Origin: Pleodorina starrii | Lineage: Eukaryota; Chlorophyta; Chlorophyceae; Chlamydomonadales; Volvocaceae | Length of the DNA: 64,000 nt | Direction: 5' to 3' | NCBI GenBank assembly: GCA_030267565.1 | Contig: BRXU01000010.1 | Location: 988,501 to 1,052,500, forward strand | In this document: piece by piece, positions 46,901 to 58,889 of the stretch | Numbering within the stretch: the first letter of the stretch is position 1 | How the letters are laid out: each line of letters starts with the position of its first letter | Program-made: the position numbers and the translations under genes | Notes under the pieces: model-generated | What the model was told of the DNA's origin: nothing | Seen by the model: only the letters and a program-made list of their open reading frames with translations | Database searches by the model: none

Positions 46901-49147
46901 TCCAGTGCGCCCCCCGGCCCGCCTCCGTGCAGCTGGCACTGCTGGCCTGCCCCTCCTTCCCCGCCGTCACCGCCGCACTCCGCACCGCCCGGCGCATGCT
47001 GGGGGAGGTGCTGTCAGCGGTGGAGTTCCTGGACAGCCCCTGCTCGCACCTGGCCACTGCGCACCTGGAGGGGGTGCGGAACCCGCTGCTGCAGGGGGGC
47101 GCGGCGGAGGGCGGGGGCGGTGGAGGGGGAGGCGAGGGAGTGACCCATGGGTCGGTGGGGTCTGCGCCGTTCTACATGCTTGTGGAGACGCATGGCAGCG
47201 ATGCGGATCACGACCAACAGAAGATGGAGCGCTTCCTGGAGGTGAGGAGCTGGGCAGAGGGAGGGCAGGGCAGGGGAGAAGGGGAGGGGAGGGGACCGAG
47301 GAGGGGAGGGGAGGGGGGTTGGAGGGGTTGCCGGGCGGATGCGGGGGGCGGGGCGAGGGTGTGGGCTGTGTGGGGTGTGGAGTGTATCTTGCGCTCGTGT
47401 TCTCGCGGCTCGGGTGTCGTGTCGGGGCGGGGCGGGGCGGCGATGTGGATTCAGGACTCTGCAGCCCGCAGGGGTGAGGGAGGGCCGTTGGGAGTGGGAG
47501 ATTTCCGCTGCCGGGAGCCCTGCGCGCCCAGGCGCCTGGGGCAGTGGGCTGCTCCTTAGTGGGGCAGTGGGGCTGTTCCCCCCCACGGAAAAGCTCGTCT
47601 TGTTGTTGAATACCCACGGTCAGCGGCTAACACGCACACGGACAGACGACATACAGACAGACGGTGGGTGCGCCCAGCTCCAGGCAGGAGACGGACTGAG
47701 CCGCCCGCGCACGCTACGGCGGACACCCGCGCCGCCGCCGCCGCGACTCATGCGACACTGCTGTCCCGCTGTCCCGCTGTTCCCCCCCCCTCCGCATGCA
47801 GGCAGTGATGGGTGATGGCAGTGTGGTGGACGGCACCCTGGCGGCTAGTGAGGCGCAGGCGAAGTCCATTTGGAGGCTGAGGGAGGGGGTTTCGGAGGCG
47901 CTGGTGCGGAGGGGTGAGCGCGACCCGGGGAGGAGGGGGGGGGGAGGAGGGGAAGTTCGGTCCCCGATCTTGTGGGGTGGGGTGGGGTGAGAAAGAAGAT
48001 ACCGCAGCGAAGGGATACGTGCGGGGAAGATACAACAGTACTTTGGCGTCGGGGTGTCGGTGCATCCTTGCTGGTTGAGAGCCAGCAGCTGTCGCCAGCT
48101 CGCCACTGCCTCCCCCTCCCCCTCCCCTGCCTGTCTGCGGGGCCACCGGCGCAACGGGGCACCGATGAACGCAAAGGGGGGCGGAGGCCCTCTTGCCGCA
48201 GCCCTCCGGTGCACTTGCCCTGTCCCAGCACCAACGGCCGACGTGCGGCGGCGTCATCAGGCCACCCTGCCCGCACCACCACCCTTCGGACTGCCACAGC
48301 CACCTGCGATGCTTTTCGAATCCTTCTCGCCCGCTCCCCCTCCTCCGCCTCTTCCCAACCCCCAATCCCCTCCCGCCCAGGTGCCGTATACAAGTACGAC
48401 GTGAGCCTGCCCACGTCGTCCATGTACGAGCTGGTGGAGGCGCTGCGAGCCCGGCTGGCGGCGGCGGGTTTCGGAGCCGATGCGGGCGTGCTGGTGGTGG
48501 GTTACGGCCACATCGGGGACGGCAACCTGCACCTCAACATTTCTGCACCTCGGTGCGTATGCGGGGGCGGTTGGGCGGTTGGGCAGGTGGCTGGTGGGCG
48601 GGCGGGTCGGTGGGTCGGTGCCGGTATGGGTCGGTGGGAGAGCGGGTGGGTGGATTGGGCTGCACACGGGTGGGTACGTCGGTCGTAGCGCACGGCACTG
48701 TGAGCAAGCACGGCCGGTGCGGCCGCTGTGAGCTGGCGCCGAGAAGGGAGGAGACTGGACAGGCGTTGCACGCGTGCGGGCTGTGCGGGCTGTGTGTGTG
48801 TGCGGGGGGGGCTCTTGCGTCCTCAAAAGGCTGCCACCTGGCGACCTGCGTCGGCCCTGCAAGGGTCGTTTACCATACGGTGCCTGCCTTGCCTGCCGCT
48901 TTCTTCGTCGTACGTCAACAGGTACGACGACGGGCTACTGTCGTTGATCGAGCCGTACGTGTACGAGTACGTCAGCCGTCACAACGGCAGCATCTCGGCG
49001 GAGCACGGCATAGGGCTCATGAAGGCGCAGTGTCTGTCGTACAGCAAGGGCCCCGTGGCGGTGGAGCTGATGCGGCGGATCAAGGAGGTCGTGGATCCGT
49101 ACGGCATTATGAATCCGTACAAGGTGCTGCCGCCCCGGCCCGCCTGA
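43955..49147 (+). CDS. D2HGDH: D-2-hydroxyglutarate dehydrogenase, mitochondrial
   Basis: This FAD enzyme oxidises D-2-hydroxyglutarate to 2-oxoglutarate, in plants feeding electrons to the ETF/ETFQO chain during lysine and branched-chain amino-acid breakdown. Exons: 43955-44133, 44274-44337, 44634-44783, 45262-45355, 46291-46554, 46880-47241, 47802-47913, 48381-48552, 48922-49147; all GT-AG, phases agree, 540 residues, normal for the family. The start [17 protein letters not shown] is Arg-rich and acid-free, a likely mitochondrial presequence. FAD-binding (PCMH) motifs are [13 protein letters not shown] (residues 96-108) and [10 protein letters not shown]. Metal and substrate residues are in [11 protein letters not shown] (His452, His459) and SAEHGIG (Glu493, His494). 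A Gly-rich insert near residue 345 is a lineage oddity. Glycolate or D-lactate dehydrogenase is less likely, given the match along the whole length. Confidence 0.93.
45470..45565. repeat. 16-bp minisatellite in D2HGDH intron 4
   Basis: Tandem copies of GGGTGGCGGGCTGGCT, about five units, lie in intron 4. Confidence 0.85.
46090..46275. repeat. Perfect (CCCA)n array, about 46 copies
   Basis: An uninterrupted tetranucleotide array lies just upstream of the acceptor of D2HGDH exon 5 (46291). On the plus strand it forms a 185-base C-rich tract before the splice site. It produces spurious repetitive open frames on both strands. Confidence 0.97.
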
Positions 49148-51367
49148 CAGCTTCAGAACATGTCCCCGCAACGTCGCCCACCAACGGAAATGATGCGCGA
49201 TCCGATCCGGTGTGACATTCGATCAATCACAGACAGAGTGCCTGTGGGGAACACCGGTACGGATTTTGCATCGTTGTGGCGGGTGCTGGAACGTGAGCGC
49301 TGCTGCCTCATACCTGCCCGCCCGCCCACCCGCCCGCCATTGCGGCAAAGCGGAACACATAGTAACTTGCCCAACATAAGGGGAGGCACTGATTCGAAAC
49401 GGGTACGAGAAAGTCGATCGTGGGCTGGCTTTCGGACGCTCGCCCACACTGCGGTGCTGGTGCCGGAGGTGCTTTGCGGCCGGATCCAGATCCGGATTCG
49501 GTGCGGGTTCGGCTGTCTAGCCAGGAGCAGCTGCAGCAGCAGGCGGCCGCGTGGTGGCCCCCGCCGAGTCCACCGCTGAGCGGAACATCGGGGAACATTG
49601 CGATCCGTGGGGAGTAACGGACACAGTGGGAGTGTTGAGGGGAGGGGGTTAGCAGCAGCCGCAACGGATGATGTCCTCCCCCTTCCCGATTGGTGCTGGT
49701 GCGCACAGCTGCGCTCCGCTGCAGCCGGACCCTGCCCCTGCGACAGAGTCGCAGTCGCTAGGATGCGGTCGCCGCGGTGATGAGGGTGGCTGCGTTCCAC
49801 GTGCTGTTACCCTGCAGGCAGGCTTGACGGGTTACCGTATAGCGGCAGTGATGTGCCCTTGCTGGCGAGGGGGGCAGATGCTCGGCGGGGTGCAGTAGCA
49901 CGGTGCGCGGGCGGGCGGAGCGTGGGCTGTGACTTGACGGAGAGGGACGCAGACCGGATGCAAACCACTGCCGCCCCGAACCGGACCGTACCTGGCCTGC
50001 TCACCTGACCGCAACTGGAGGCGGAGGCGCCAGCCCACTCGGGCTGCGATAGGGGTTACAACCCGGCCGCGGGGCGGTTCAGCATCACTTCACACCACCA
50101 CCGCTGACGCCATCTCCGCCTGTGTCCTCTCAAGCGCCCGTGCCTACCTTGCGCGCACCAACACTACCCCTTGTGGACCCACACACACACACTCTCGAGT
50201 GCTCACCAACCCTCTCAACGCTCAAGGGGCAGCGCAGCCTGTTCGGGCCTGCCGCCACTTTTCCGAGCAAAGTTGCTCTCTCGATCCCGCCCGGGACGTC
50301 ACACGCCCTCTCTCGCGCATTTGCCAGCGTGCTGTGCTCCACCGCACCGCCGCCGCTCACCCCCGCCACACCAGGTAGGCAGCAGATTTGGGAACCGTCG
50401 CAGATACTGTGGGTGTGTGCGATGCGACATAGGGCGCGGCGCGGCCGCCAGAGCCCCCATGCCGCAGAAACAACGCAAGAGATCACCTCGGAACGCCCCT
50501 TGGGCAGTTCCCTCCTCCGCGCCGCCTCACGAGCCGCCACCACTCAACAAAACCGAGCACGGGGCCACCCTCCTGCGTTTCGACGTGAGCTTTGCTCACC
50601 CACTCAATTCGTCCACGCGGGGCAACAGCCTACTTGCCCTCGCCCCCGCAAACGCGCGTCCACGCCGGATTCCGCCGGGTTCTGCCGGCCCGGCTGGACA
50701 AGTGCCGCGTCGAGCTCCCCACCCCACCCCACCCCACCGGAACACCCACCGCGAGCCTCCAGGATGCAGGCGCTGCTTCCCCCTAGCCACCCCCCCTGGT
50801 TGCAGCGCCCGGCACCAACCAGGCCACCAGCTGAACTCTTGCCAGGCGAAAAGCAAAATCCTGAGCCAAGAGAGGCGGCCAGATCAGTCCCGAGTGCCGC
50901 AGCAACCAGGACGCCTCGAGTGCGCAGCAGCTGCAGCTGCAGCTGCAGCTGCAGCCGCCCGCTTCAGCGCACTCTGCCCAGCCAGGCGGCTGGACTGTCT
51001 CTTCACCCAGGCCGCTGTGCTGGTGCCCCAATCCTCCCGGCCCCCACCTGTCAGGTACTCGGGACCTCATCCGCCGCCCGCCACCTCATCCCCACGGCTG
51101 CAGCGCCCCTTCGGCGTCCCCAGAGGCAGTTCGCCGGGCCGCATCTCAGCGCGCCGAGATGCGGCACGTATCGACGCAACGGTGAGCCACCCGGTACGTG
51201 ACACAACGCACAAGCGAGTCGCCGCGCCCTGCGCTGCGCGCCGCACGCGCTCTGCTCGCGCTCCTTCTCCTGCCACCCGCATCCCCGGCTACCGTAGCAC
51301 TCCCCTTCCCAAAACAGCTTCCTCCCGCTCCTTCCTTGCTGTACCCCTCCATGCAAACCCCAGCTCT
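49148..51367. other. Spacer between converging D2HGDH and OLA1
   Basis: It should contain the 3' untranslated regions of both genes. A short (CAGCTG)n run lies at about 50929-50956. Long frames on the plus strand extend into the antisense of OLA1's last exon and show no motif. I see no gene. Confidence 0.5.
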
Positions 51368-54300
51368 TCACTTCTTGCCGCTCGACGTGACATTGAACTT
51401 GAAGTAGATGATGTCGCCGTCCGTCACGACGTACTCCTTGCCCTGCTGCCGGTACTTGCCCGCCGCCTTGACCGCGTTCTCGCTCCCAATCTCCTTCAGC
51501 TCGTCGAACTTCATCACCTCGGCGCAGATGAAGCCGCGCTCTGCAGACATGTGTGTGTGTGGGTACGTGTGTCGGTGTGTGCGTGTGTCTGTGTGTGTGT
51601 GCAGGTGGTGCGCGCAGGCGCTGTGTGCGCAGGTGGCGCAAGCGCGTGCAGGGCCACCGCCGGTGCAGCAGATGCGGTGGATCGATGGATGGATGGATGG
51701 GGTGTTCACAGCGAGAGGCTGACGCCGCACTACCGTAACTGCATCGTACGCGCGCAACGGAGCCGGCTATCGGGAAAGGCAGCAGCCGCTGAACCCGGGT
51801 GCGTGTGTGTATGTACAGGTAAGTGGGTAGGCGGGTTGGGGTTGTGAGAGAGACGAGCCGCAGCCAAGTTTTTGAGGGTGTGGGGTGCAGTGTCGGGGGT
51901 TATCCACGTATAGGCCGGAGCCCGTAAACGGTAAAGTACCAGAAGAAATCCTTCCCGGGGGCCGGGTGCGGCGGAAAAGCGGCTCGGCTCGCAGCTCCAG
52001 AGCCCCCAGCGCGATGGCGCGGGGCGGGGGGCGGGCGCATGCCACGGCCGGCACATCTACCAGCAACCCCAAGGAGGTACCAACGCCTGAGCACTGGTGG
52101 GACTGGTGGGGTGGCTGGGCAACCTGGAACCGACCGACCAACCGACCAACCGACGCGGACACACGCGGACACCCGCCCGTGAGGATGCAGTGCGTGTATA
52201 CGGGTGGGAGGGGTGGGCCACCAGCCGGCCACTGCGCCGCTGCTCCGCGCTCACCGAAGTCTGTGTGGATGGTGCCTGCCGCCTGCGGCGCCTTGGCCCC
52301 CTGCCGGATCTGCCAGCACTTGACCTCGTCCTCGCCGGCGGTGAAAAAGTAAATCAGGTGGATGGCCTTGAAGCCGGTGGTGATGATCTGAAGCCGGAGG
52401 GAGGATAAGAATCAGGACGGGGGGAGGGACCTTGGGGTGCGCTGTGAGGAGACACACTCCAGGGGGGGGGAGGTCCCAGGGGCTCAGAGCAGAGCAGAGC
52501 AGCCCGATGAGGCCACGCTGACATGTTCATCACTTCCGGTACGAATCGTGGCGAGGTAAACGAACCAGCGGGCAGTAGTGGCCCCCCTCATCCCGGGTAA
52601 GGGAAGTGGGATCGTCAGACCGGCAGACGGCAGACGGCGCCGCCCCGCGCGCCAACAGGGGTGGATGCGCCACCACACCCCACACGTGCGTCCACAAGGT
52701 CATGTGGAGCAGCTAGGGAGGGCACTGCGCCAACCTCCCTCCCTCCCTCCCTGTACTGGCAGCTCTCGAGCCTCCAGTCAATCCCATCCCAGATCCCACC
52801 ACCGGCCATACACCGGAGACCGGACCCGACCCCACCGATCCCAACCCTGTCCCCTCCACCTCCCTCCCCCCCCACCTCCCCCCCTCCCCGCCCCCACCTT
52901 CGGCAGCATGCTGATGACCCCCGCCTCCTTGCAATACTTGTCCTTCTCGTCATCCGGCATCTCAAAGATCTTGTTCTCAAAGGCCGCCGAGAAGGGAATG
53001 ATGGGCTCACCGCCGTGAGCCTGCACCCACTCGTGGATCTTGGGAAGGAACTTGTTCTTCTTGCGAGCAAAGTCGTGCTCCGACATGTTGACTGCACAGG
53101 CCAGGGGGCAGGGGCAGAGGGGAAGGAGGGTGGGGGAGGGCAAGGAAGGAGGAACGGGCGGAAGGAGGAGGGCGGGGGGCAAGGGCTCACATGGGCTGCC
53201 CACATCACATCACAACACGGCCCGGGGACGCCCGGCCAACTGCGCTACCCCACCGCCAGTCTCCCACCCACCCACCCAACCCACCGCCGGCCCAGACCGA
53301 CCGCCCCAAAGTCCTTCCTTCGCCCCCGCCCCCCTCCCCTTCCCCTCCCTGGTTCCGTTCGCTAACGCCGTCTCTGTCCCGTCGCTGCGGTATCTTCATT
53401 CCTCGACCCACTACCTCGAAAAAACCCTAAAACTCTAAACCCTAAAAACCCTAAGACCCTAAAAACCTCGCCCCGGACCCACCCAGGTACACCGCCGGCT
53501 TAGCAGTCAGCAGCTGGTACTCGTTGAGCCACTCCACATCCTTGGCCGACCAGTCCCCGAACCGCACGTCCACCTCCTTGTTCAGGTGCTCCAGGATGCG
53601 GTTGGCGCACTCGAGCTCCTCCAGCTGCTCCTTCTTGAGGCCGCGGCTCTTGAGCTTGTTGATCGAGTCGATGACGCCCTCAATCTTGGCGCGGTCCTTG
53701 GCTCGGAGCTCGTTGTGGATGATCTCCAGGTCGGCAACCGGGTCCACTCGGTCCTGAGGGAGGGGGGGAGGGGGCCGGGGACAATGAAGAAGACAGGGGG
53801 AAGGGGGGTCAGGGCAGGGTGGCTATCTTAAGATATAGATATGTATTCGGGAGAAAAGTTTGGAAATCTGGAGATACTTTTGCCGTGCAAAAAGCTGAAG
53901 GTTTAGATAATTCGGCCTCACAGGTGGGCATGATATCTCCCGGGACCGTGTTTAGCCGGGAAAATCCCCTCCTAGACAGATCCTGACAGATACTCTCAGC
54001 GCTTCTGAGCCAGGAGTATCTCTGGCCGTAGATACTCGGCAAAATAAGATAGCCACCCTGGGTCAGGGAGTCATATGCTCCTTTATATAACAATGAGTCA
54101 CTGCGGACGTTGTTGAGCAAGCAGGGGGGAGGGGGGGGTGGAGGGCCGGTGGAACAGTGAAGAGGAGATACCGCAGCGATGGGACGGAGGCGAACCGCTA
54201 GTGTGTGAGCACCCGGTCAGCGGAACCGCCAGCGGAAGGGGGCCGCCAAGTGGGGGGGGAGGCGGGGCGGTGTGGGGTGCGTGTCTGCGTGTTCAAGGGG

Positions 54301-56488
54301 TGCGTTCATTGACGGGGGCTGATGGAGTGAATTGTGACAGGTAACCCCCCCCCCGCTCAAAGGGGAACCGCGGGCGAGGGTCAGCACCAAACACACACAC
54401 ACACATATCGGCGTGTGTTGTGTGTGTGAGAGTGTGTGTGTGGTTGGGCGGGGGAGATGGGGCTCCAGCGAGAGGCACCGACCGGGTGCGTTGCATTTAT
54501 TGGGCTGCATTTCCTATACGGTAAGCTCCAGGGAACACTACTTGAAAGTCTGCCTTCTATGAATGTGCGTTGGCGTGTGAATGGGGGGCCCGGGGAGGAG
54601 GGTGGACGCCCCGTTCCGCCGTCAAAGAGGCGATTGCCGCGGCAAATCCCTCCCCCCCCCTCGGGACGCGCGCTAGCAACGCAGCCCGCTCGCCCGGCCA
54701 ACCACTCACCCGACCCGACCCACTCGTCGGCCCACCCACCAAGCGACCGCAGCCCCAACCTTAACTAACCCGCCCACCCACCCGACCCTGCCCCTGCTTC
54801 CCACACGCCTCCCACCCATCCACCCATTCACGCGGGGAGAATCCTCCCGGGCTCCCGGAGGGGGCCATGGCCCACCCCCACACGTCCCCCTCTCCAACCC
54901 ACCGCAGCCAGCCGCATCCCACCCCGCCCGCCAAGCCCACCCCAGCCAGCCCCACGCCACCCCTCCACAGCGGCAAGTTGCCGCGTGCTCCACCCGACTG
55001 AGGTGATCCCCGTCGGTACCCGCAGTCCAACGTAAATGGGCACAACGCTGCGTGACTTCCCCTCCCCCCTCCTCCTCCTCGTGGTGGTGGTGGTGCTCAC
55101 ATGCCCCCACCCACCGCACCGCCTTCCCCACCCCCCAAACCCGCCCTCCCTCCCCACCTCCATTCCCTTGCTGCGGTTTCGTCTTTATTCCCACCCCCCC
55201 GCCCCCCCTCCCCTGCCCCCCCTCCAGCCCCCGCCCCACCTCCACGTGGATGACGTCAGCGTCCTCGAACGCGCGGCACACGTGATAGATTCCGTCCACG
55301 GCCGCAATGTGCGACAGGAAGGCGTTGCCCAGTCCCTCGCCCTGCGCCGCTCCCCGCACCAGTCCGGCAATGTCCATAATGTCCAGAAAGGCGGGCACGG
55401 CGCTCTTGGGCTTGTACAGGGAGCACAGCCAGTTGAAGCGGTCGTCGGGAATGTTGACGCGGGCAGAGTTGGGGTCGATGGTGCAGAAGGGGAAGTTCCT
55501 GAGCGGCGGGTGGAGGGTTGGGGGGAGGAGGGTGGGGTTCAGGGTGCGATGCGTTAGTGGTGGTGGTGGTGGGTTGTTTAGAGGTGGAATGCGAACTTTG
55601 TACTGGTTGGTTGGATGGGCGGGCGGGTGGGGGGAGGGAGGGAGGGTTGACTGGGGGCGGAGGGCGGGGACTGGGAACGGGACGGGAACGGGTGGGAGGC
55701 GAGCTGACCCAAATCAGCTGCGGCGTAGAGGGGCGCCGTTGCGAGGCGAGGCGGGGAGCTTCGGGGGCCTGATGCGGGCCTGCCGCAAACGCGCGGACCC
55801 AGAGCGCTGAGTAAGGCGCACAGCAAAAGCCGCGGATGGGATGCTGGGATGATGGGATAGCGCTACGCCGGAGGCGGAAGGGGTGGGGTGGGTGGCTCCC
55901 ACGTGACAAGCGGCGGGGAGCGGCGGAGGGGGGGGGGCAGGAGTGCCGTGGTGGTGGCCGGGGCTGACACCCGAGCGCTTAAGACGCCGACGCCGCTGCT
56001 GCGTATCCTGCTGGCGCTGGCGCTGGCGCAACGCCCTGGCGAGGGTAGAGGAGTCAGCCGCGATTTCAGGCGCCCAGCGATTATCCATTGAGCTGTGCCT
56101 TTGGACGGGCGGGCGGGTGGTGTGCCCGCCCTGTCCTGCCCAAGCCTCCGCCTGGCCCTGTGTTGCGCAGCGTCCGCTTCGCAACGCCGACTAGGCAGAA
56201 CGCCGACGACGCTCCAGCTAGGTGAGTCGCTTCCATGCGCACTTCATTACAGACATCTTTATAATAGAGAATTGACGATACAAGCCCTTAACCGCGGCCG
56301 CGACCAACCCAAACGCACGATCGCCGCCACCACATGACTCACTCAGCGGGCACGCCCACTTTCGTCAGGAGGTTGAATAGCGTAGATTTGCCGACGTTAG
56401 GCATTCCCACGATGCCCATCTTCAAATTGGACTTGAACCTGCCCAAGAGCGGGCGCTCCTTGGGTGCCTCCTGCTTCTTTGGAGCCAT
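51368..56488 (-). CDS. OLA1: Obg-like ATPase 1 (OLA1, YchF family)
   Basis: OLA1/YchF is a cytosolic TRAFAC-class P-loop NTPase that prefers ATP to GTP, binds ribosomes and tunes translation and stress responses. Minus-strand exons 56343-56488, 55240-55498, 53483-53753, 52898-53091, 52255-52387 and 51368-51540 join in phase to 391 residues, close to the 396 of human OLA1. Motifs: G1 GMPNVGKST (28-36); [10 protein letters not shown] (50-59); G3 DIAG (91-94); the altered G4 NMSE (227-230), which replaces NKxD and explains ATP preference; then the TGS domain with [41 protein letters not shown] and GDIIYFKFN. It converges on D2HGDH and is divergent from DR1. Introns contain R1 and R2 copies, a hAT-type MITE (53815-54060) and a telomere-like tract (53419-53466). 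Confidence 0.96.
53419..53466 (-). repeat. Interstitial telomere-like tract (CCCTAAAA-type)
   Basis: Five to six adjacent units read CCCTAAAA, CTCTAAA, CCCTAAAAA, CCCTAAGA and CCCTAAAAA, with two carrying single-base changes. The C-rich strand matches the Chlamydomonas telomere repeat (TTTTAGGG). It lies in OLA1 intron 3, 17 bases past the splice donor of exon 3. Confidence 0.8.
53815..54060. mobile_element. hAT-type MITE (246 bp)
   Basis: Perfect 16-bp terminal inverted repeats, CAGGGTGGCTATCTTA at the left and its complement at 54045-54060, are flanked by exact 8-bp duplications GGTCAGGG (53807-53814 and 54061-54068). An 8-bp duplication and a CAGGG terminus are typical of the hAT superfamily. 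It is too short to encode a transposase, so it is non-autonomous. The interior is AT-richer than the surrounding intron. It lies in OLA1 intron 2. Confidence 0.93.
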
Positions 56489-56780
56489 TTGGTCACTGTG
56501 TAAATGCGACGGCGCTCTATGCACGAATCAAGAAGAATTTAAATTGGCGTGCCGAGCGTCGGCTGCCAGCGAACGTTCGTTGAAGGAGGTAAACTCCTAC
56601 GCCCTAACGGCAGTTGCGACCCTATGCAGCCTCGGACACAGCTCTGAGGAAGCTGTGAAAGGAAGGAACTCGGGATTGCACAGCGACTTTGCTTAGTACG
56701 ACAGGTCCAGTAAAGCAGTAACTCTGTGAATACGTTTCTTTCTACTCTTAGTAAGTAGCATACACTATAGCCCGTCAAAA
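56489..56780. promoter_or_regulatory. Divergent promoter region between OLA1 and DR1
   Basis: Only 292 bp separate the start codons of OLA1 (minus) and DR1 (plus), so both core promoters and 5' untranslated regions must fit here. I see no confident TATA box. Shared regulation is an inference from spacing alone. Confidence 0.5.
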
Positions 56781-58211
56781 ATGGCGGACGACAGCGACGT
56801 ATCACTGCCCCGAAGTAAGGACCTTGGCTGCACTTTGCGCGCGCTAGACATACCGGCTAACCAATTCTCGTCCTTCTTTCAGCGACGATACAAAAGATGA
56901 TTAAGGACCTCGTGCCTCCAGATATGCGGATCGCCAACGACACCGTGGACCTGGTCATCGCCTGCTGCACGGGTGGGTACGTCCGCACACTGCCTTCCTG
57001 GAAACAAGGGTTGTGTACGGAGAGCGTATATCTGCGCTCCGTCGTGCCCGAGGCTGTGGCCCCACGGCCTTCAACGAAAAAGCTGCCCGCAGCCCGCACA
57101 GCATGTAAACCCAAACCCTGGCCCACCTCCCTTTCCCCTTTCTGACCCAACGCCCTCGGCTTTCAGCCCCGCCTTCAAGAAGCCTCGCCCGGCCTCCCCT
57201 TCCTACCGACCTAGACCAAGCGCCTTGCGCCCCAACGCCGTTCCAATTGCCCCAACGCCTCCCTCACATACAGAGTTCATCCAGCTGATGTCATCCGAGT
57301 CCAACGATGTCGCCACGCGCGAGAACCGCTCCATCATCCACCCGGACCACGTGCTGCGCGCCCTCACGGAGTTGGGCTTCCAGAGCTTCGTGGGGGAGGT
57401 CACAATGTCCTGGAACAACTTCAAAGAGGATGCTAAGAGTGAGCGGGCCCGGGGGTCTGGGGATTTACCGGAAGTTGGGGGCGGGGCTGGGCGGGGCGGG
57501 ACAGGGCTACGCTGGGGAAAGCTGCGGAGGCGCGCCGTGGAACGCCGTCGTAACGTTGACACCAGCGCGGGGCAACGCGTCACACTAACCCCAGCCCGGC
57601 CGCCCCGACCCATTCCGTCTTGCCACAGCTGCGCACTCCCGGAAGGCTGACCTGCGGAAAACGGGCGCGGAGCACGCGGGGTTGTCGGAGGAGGAGCAGG
57701 TAAGGATGGGGTGCGGGGCAGGGGCGAGGTTGCTTCGTAAGTGGGCGTGAGAGACGAGTGCCAGCACGGGCCCAGCTCCGGCCCTGTGTTGCGCCCTGCC
57801 GCCTGGAGATGTCTTTCAGCCACTGTCCTCCTCGGCCCCGCATGACCGCTTGTGATGTGTGTGTGTCCGCAGATCCTGCTGCAGCAGCAGATGTTCGCGC
57901 AGGCACGAGCCCAATCGATGACGACATCGGAGTCGGCAGCCGCCATGCACGCGGCGTACGAGCAGGCGATGGCGGCGCAGCAGCACGCGCAGGCGGGGCC
58001 GGGGGCGGCGCACCCGCAGTACCCCTACCCGCAGTACCAGCAGCAGCAGCAGCAGGCGGGGGGAAGCGAGCTGATGCAGCAGCGGCAATCGGGCCACGGG
58101 CCCAGCGGCGGCGGCGGCGGCGGCGGCGGGAGTGGTGGGGGCGGTGGCCCGGCGGGCGCTTCGGACATGGAGGACGATGACGAGGAGCTGGATGATGACT
58201 ACAGCGAGTGA
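56781..58211 (+). CDS. DR1: DR1 / NC2-beta, TBP-associated transcription regulator
   Basis: NC2-beta pairs with NC2-alpha (DRAP1) through histone folds and clamps TBP on DNA, regulating RNA polymerase II initiation in the nucleus. Exons 56781-56814, 56883-56972, 57274-57438, 57629-57699 and 57873-58211 join in phase to 232 residues. Motifs: SLPRTTIQKMIKDLVPP, RIANDTVDLVIACCTEFI and HPDHVLRALTELGF form the histone fold (about residues 8-80). A basic linker (SRKADLRKTG), SEEEQILLQQQMFAQAR, a Gln/Ala/Tyr-rich segment, poly-Gly and an acidic end (EDDDEELDDDYSE) follow, all typical of DR1. The start sits in the context CAAAATGGCG. A second, diverged copy lies 3.6 kb downstream. Confidence 0.94.
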
Positions 58212-58586
58212 GTGAGGCAGTGAGGCAGCACTGGACCGTGGTGGTGGTGGTGGCAGCTGCGCTGGCTGGCGGCTGCGGCGCGCCTTGCTCGTGAATGCGC
58301 CGATGCAGCGCCTGGGGGAGGAGAGGAGAGGGCACTCAGGGGTCTTCCGGGCATGGTTTACTTACAGCGACAGCGACAAAGGGGGCAGGGATGGGGTTGG
58401 TTTGCCTGGGGGGAGGAGGAGGAGGAGGAGGGGCTTCCGGGCGTTTTGGGGTGCCGGCTGCATCACAACGGACAGCCCTAACCCCAACGGACGGCTCGTC
58501 GCTGTGTTTTGGGGTCGCTGTGTGTTGGGCCCTTGCAAGGCTGAGGTGACGTGACTTGACGTGCATGTCAGCGGGCTGTGTGGTGT

Positions 58587-58889
58587 GTTGACTTGGGCTT
58601 GGTCGGAAGGCGGCCGGGAGGGGCTCCGCCGCAAGGCGAGAAGCCGCCAGCCAGCCGTGTGGTTTAACACCTTCCCTGGGGTTAGGCATTGAGGGTCCGG
58701 GTCCGCCGTGGTCGGGTTCGAGCCACTCTTGCGCTTCTGTTGACTTGGGCTTGGTCGGAAGGCGGCCGGGAGGGGCCGCCGCAAGGCGAGAAGCCGCCAG
58801 CCAGCCGTGTGGATTAACACCTTCCCTGGGGTTGGGCATTGAGGGTCCGGTCCGCCGCGGTCGGGTTTGAGCCACTTTTGCGCTTCTGC
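58587..58889. repeat. 152-bp direct tandem duplication
   Basis: A unit beginning GTTGACTTGGGCTTGGTCGG at 58587 recurs from 58739 with a handful of single-base and small indel differences. It is downstream of DR1 and apparently noncoding. Confidence 0.9.

Noticed and set aside
50171..51847. 558-codon open frame on the plus strand
   Set aside because: It runs antisense across the last exon of OLA1, has no motif, and has the Arg/Pro/Ala composition expected of random GC-rich sequence.
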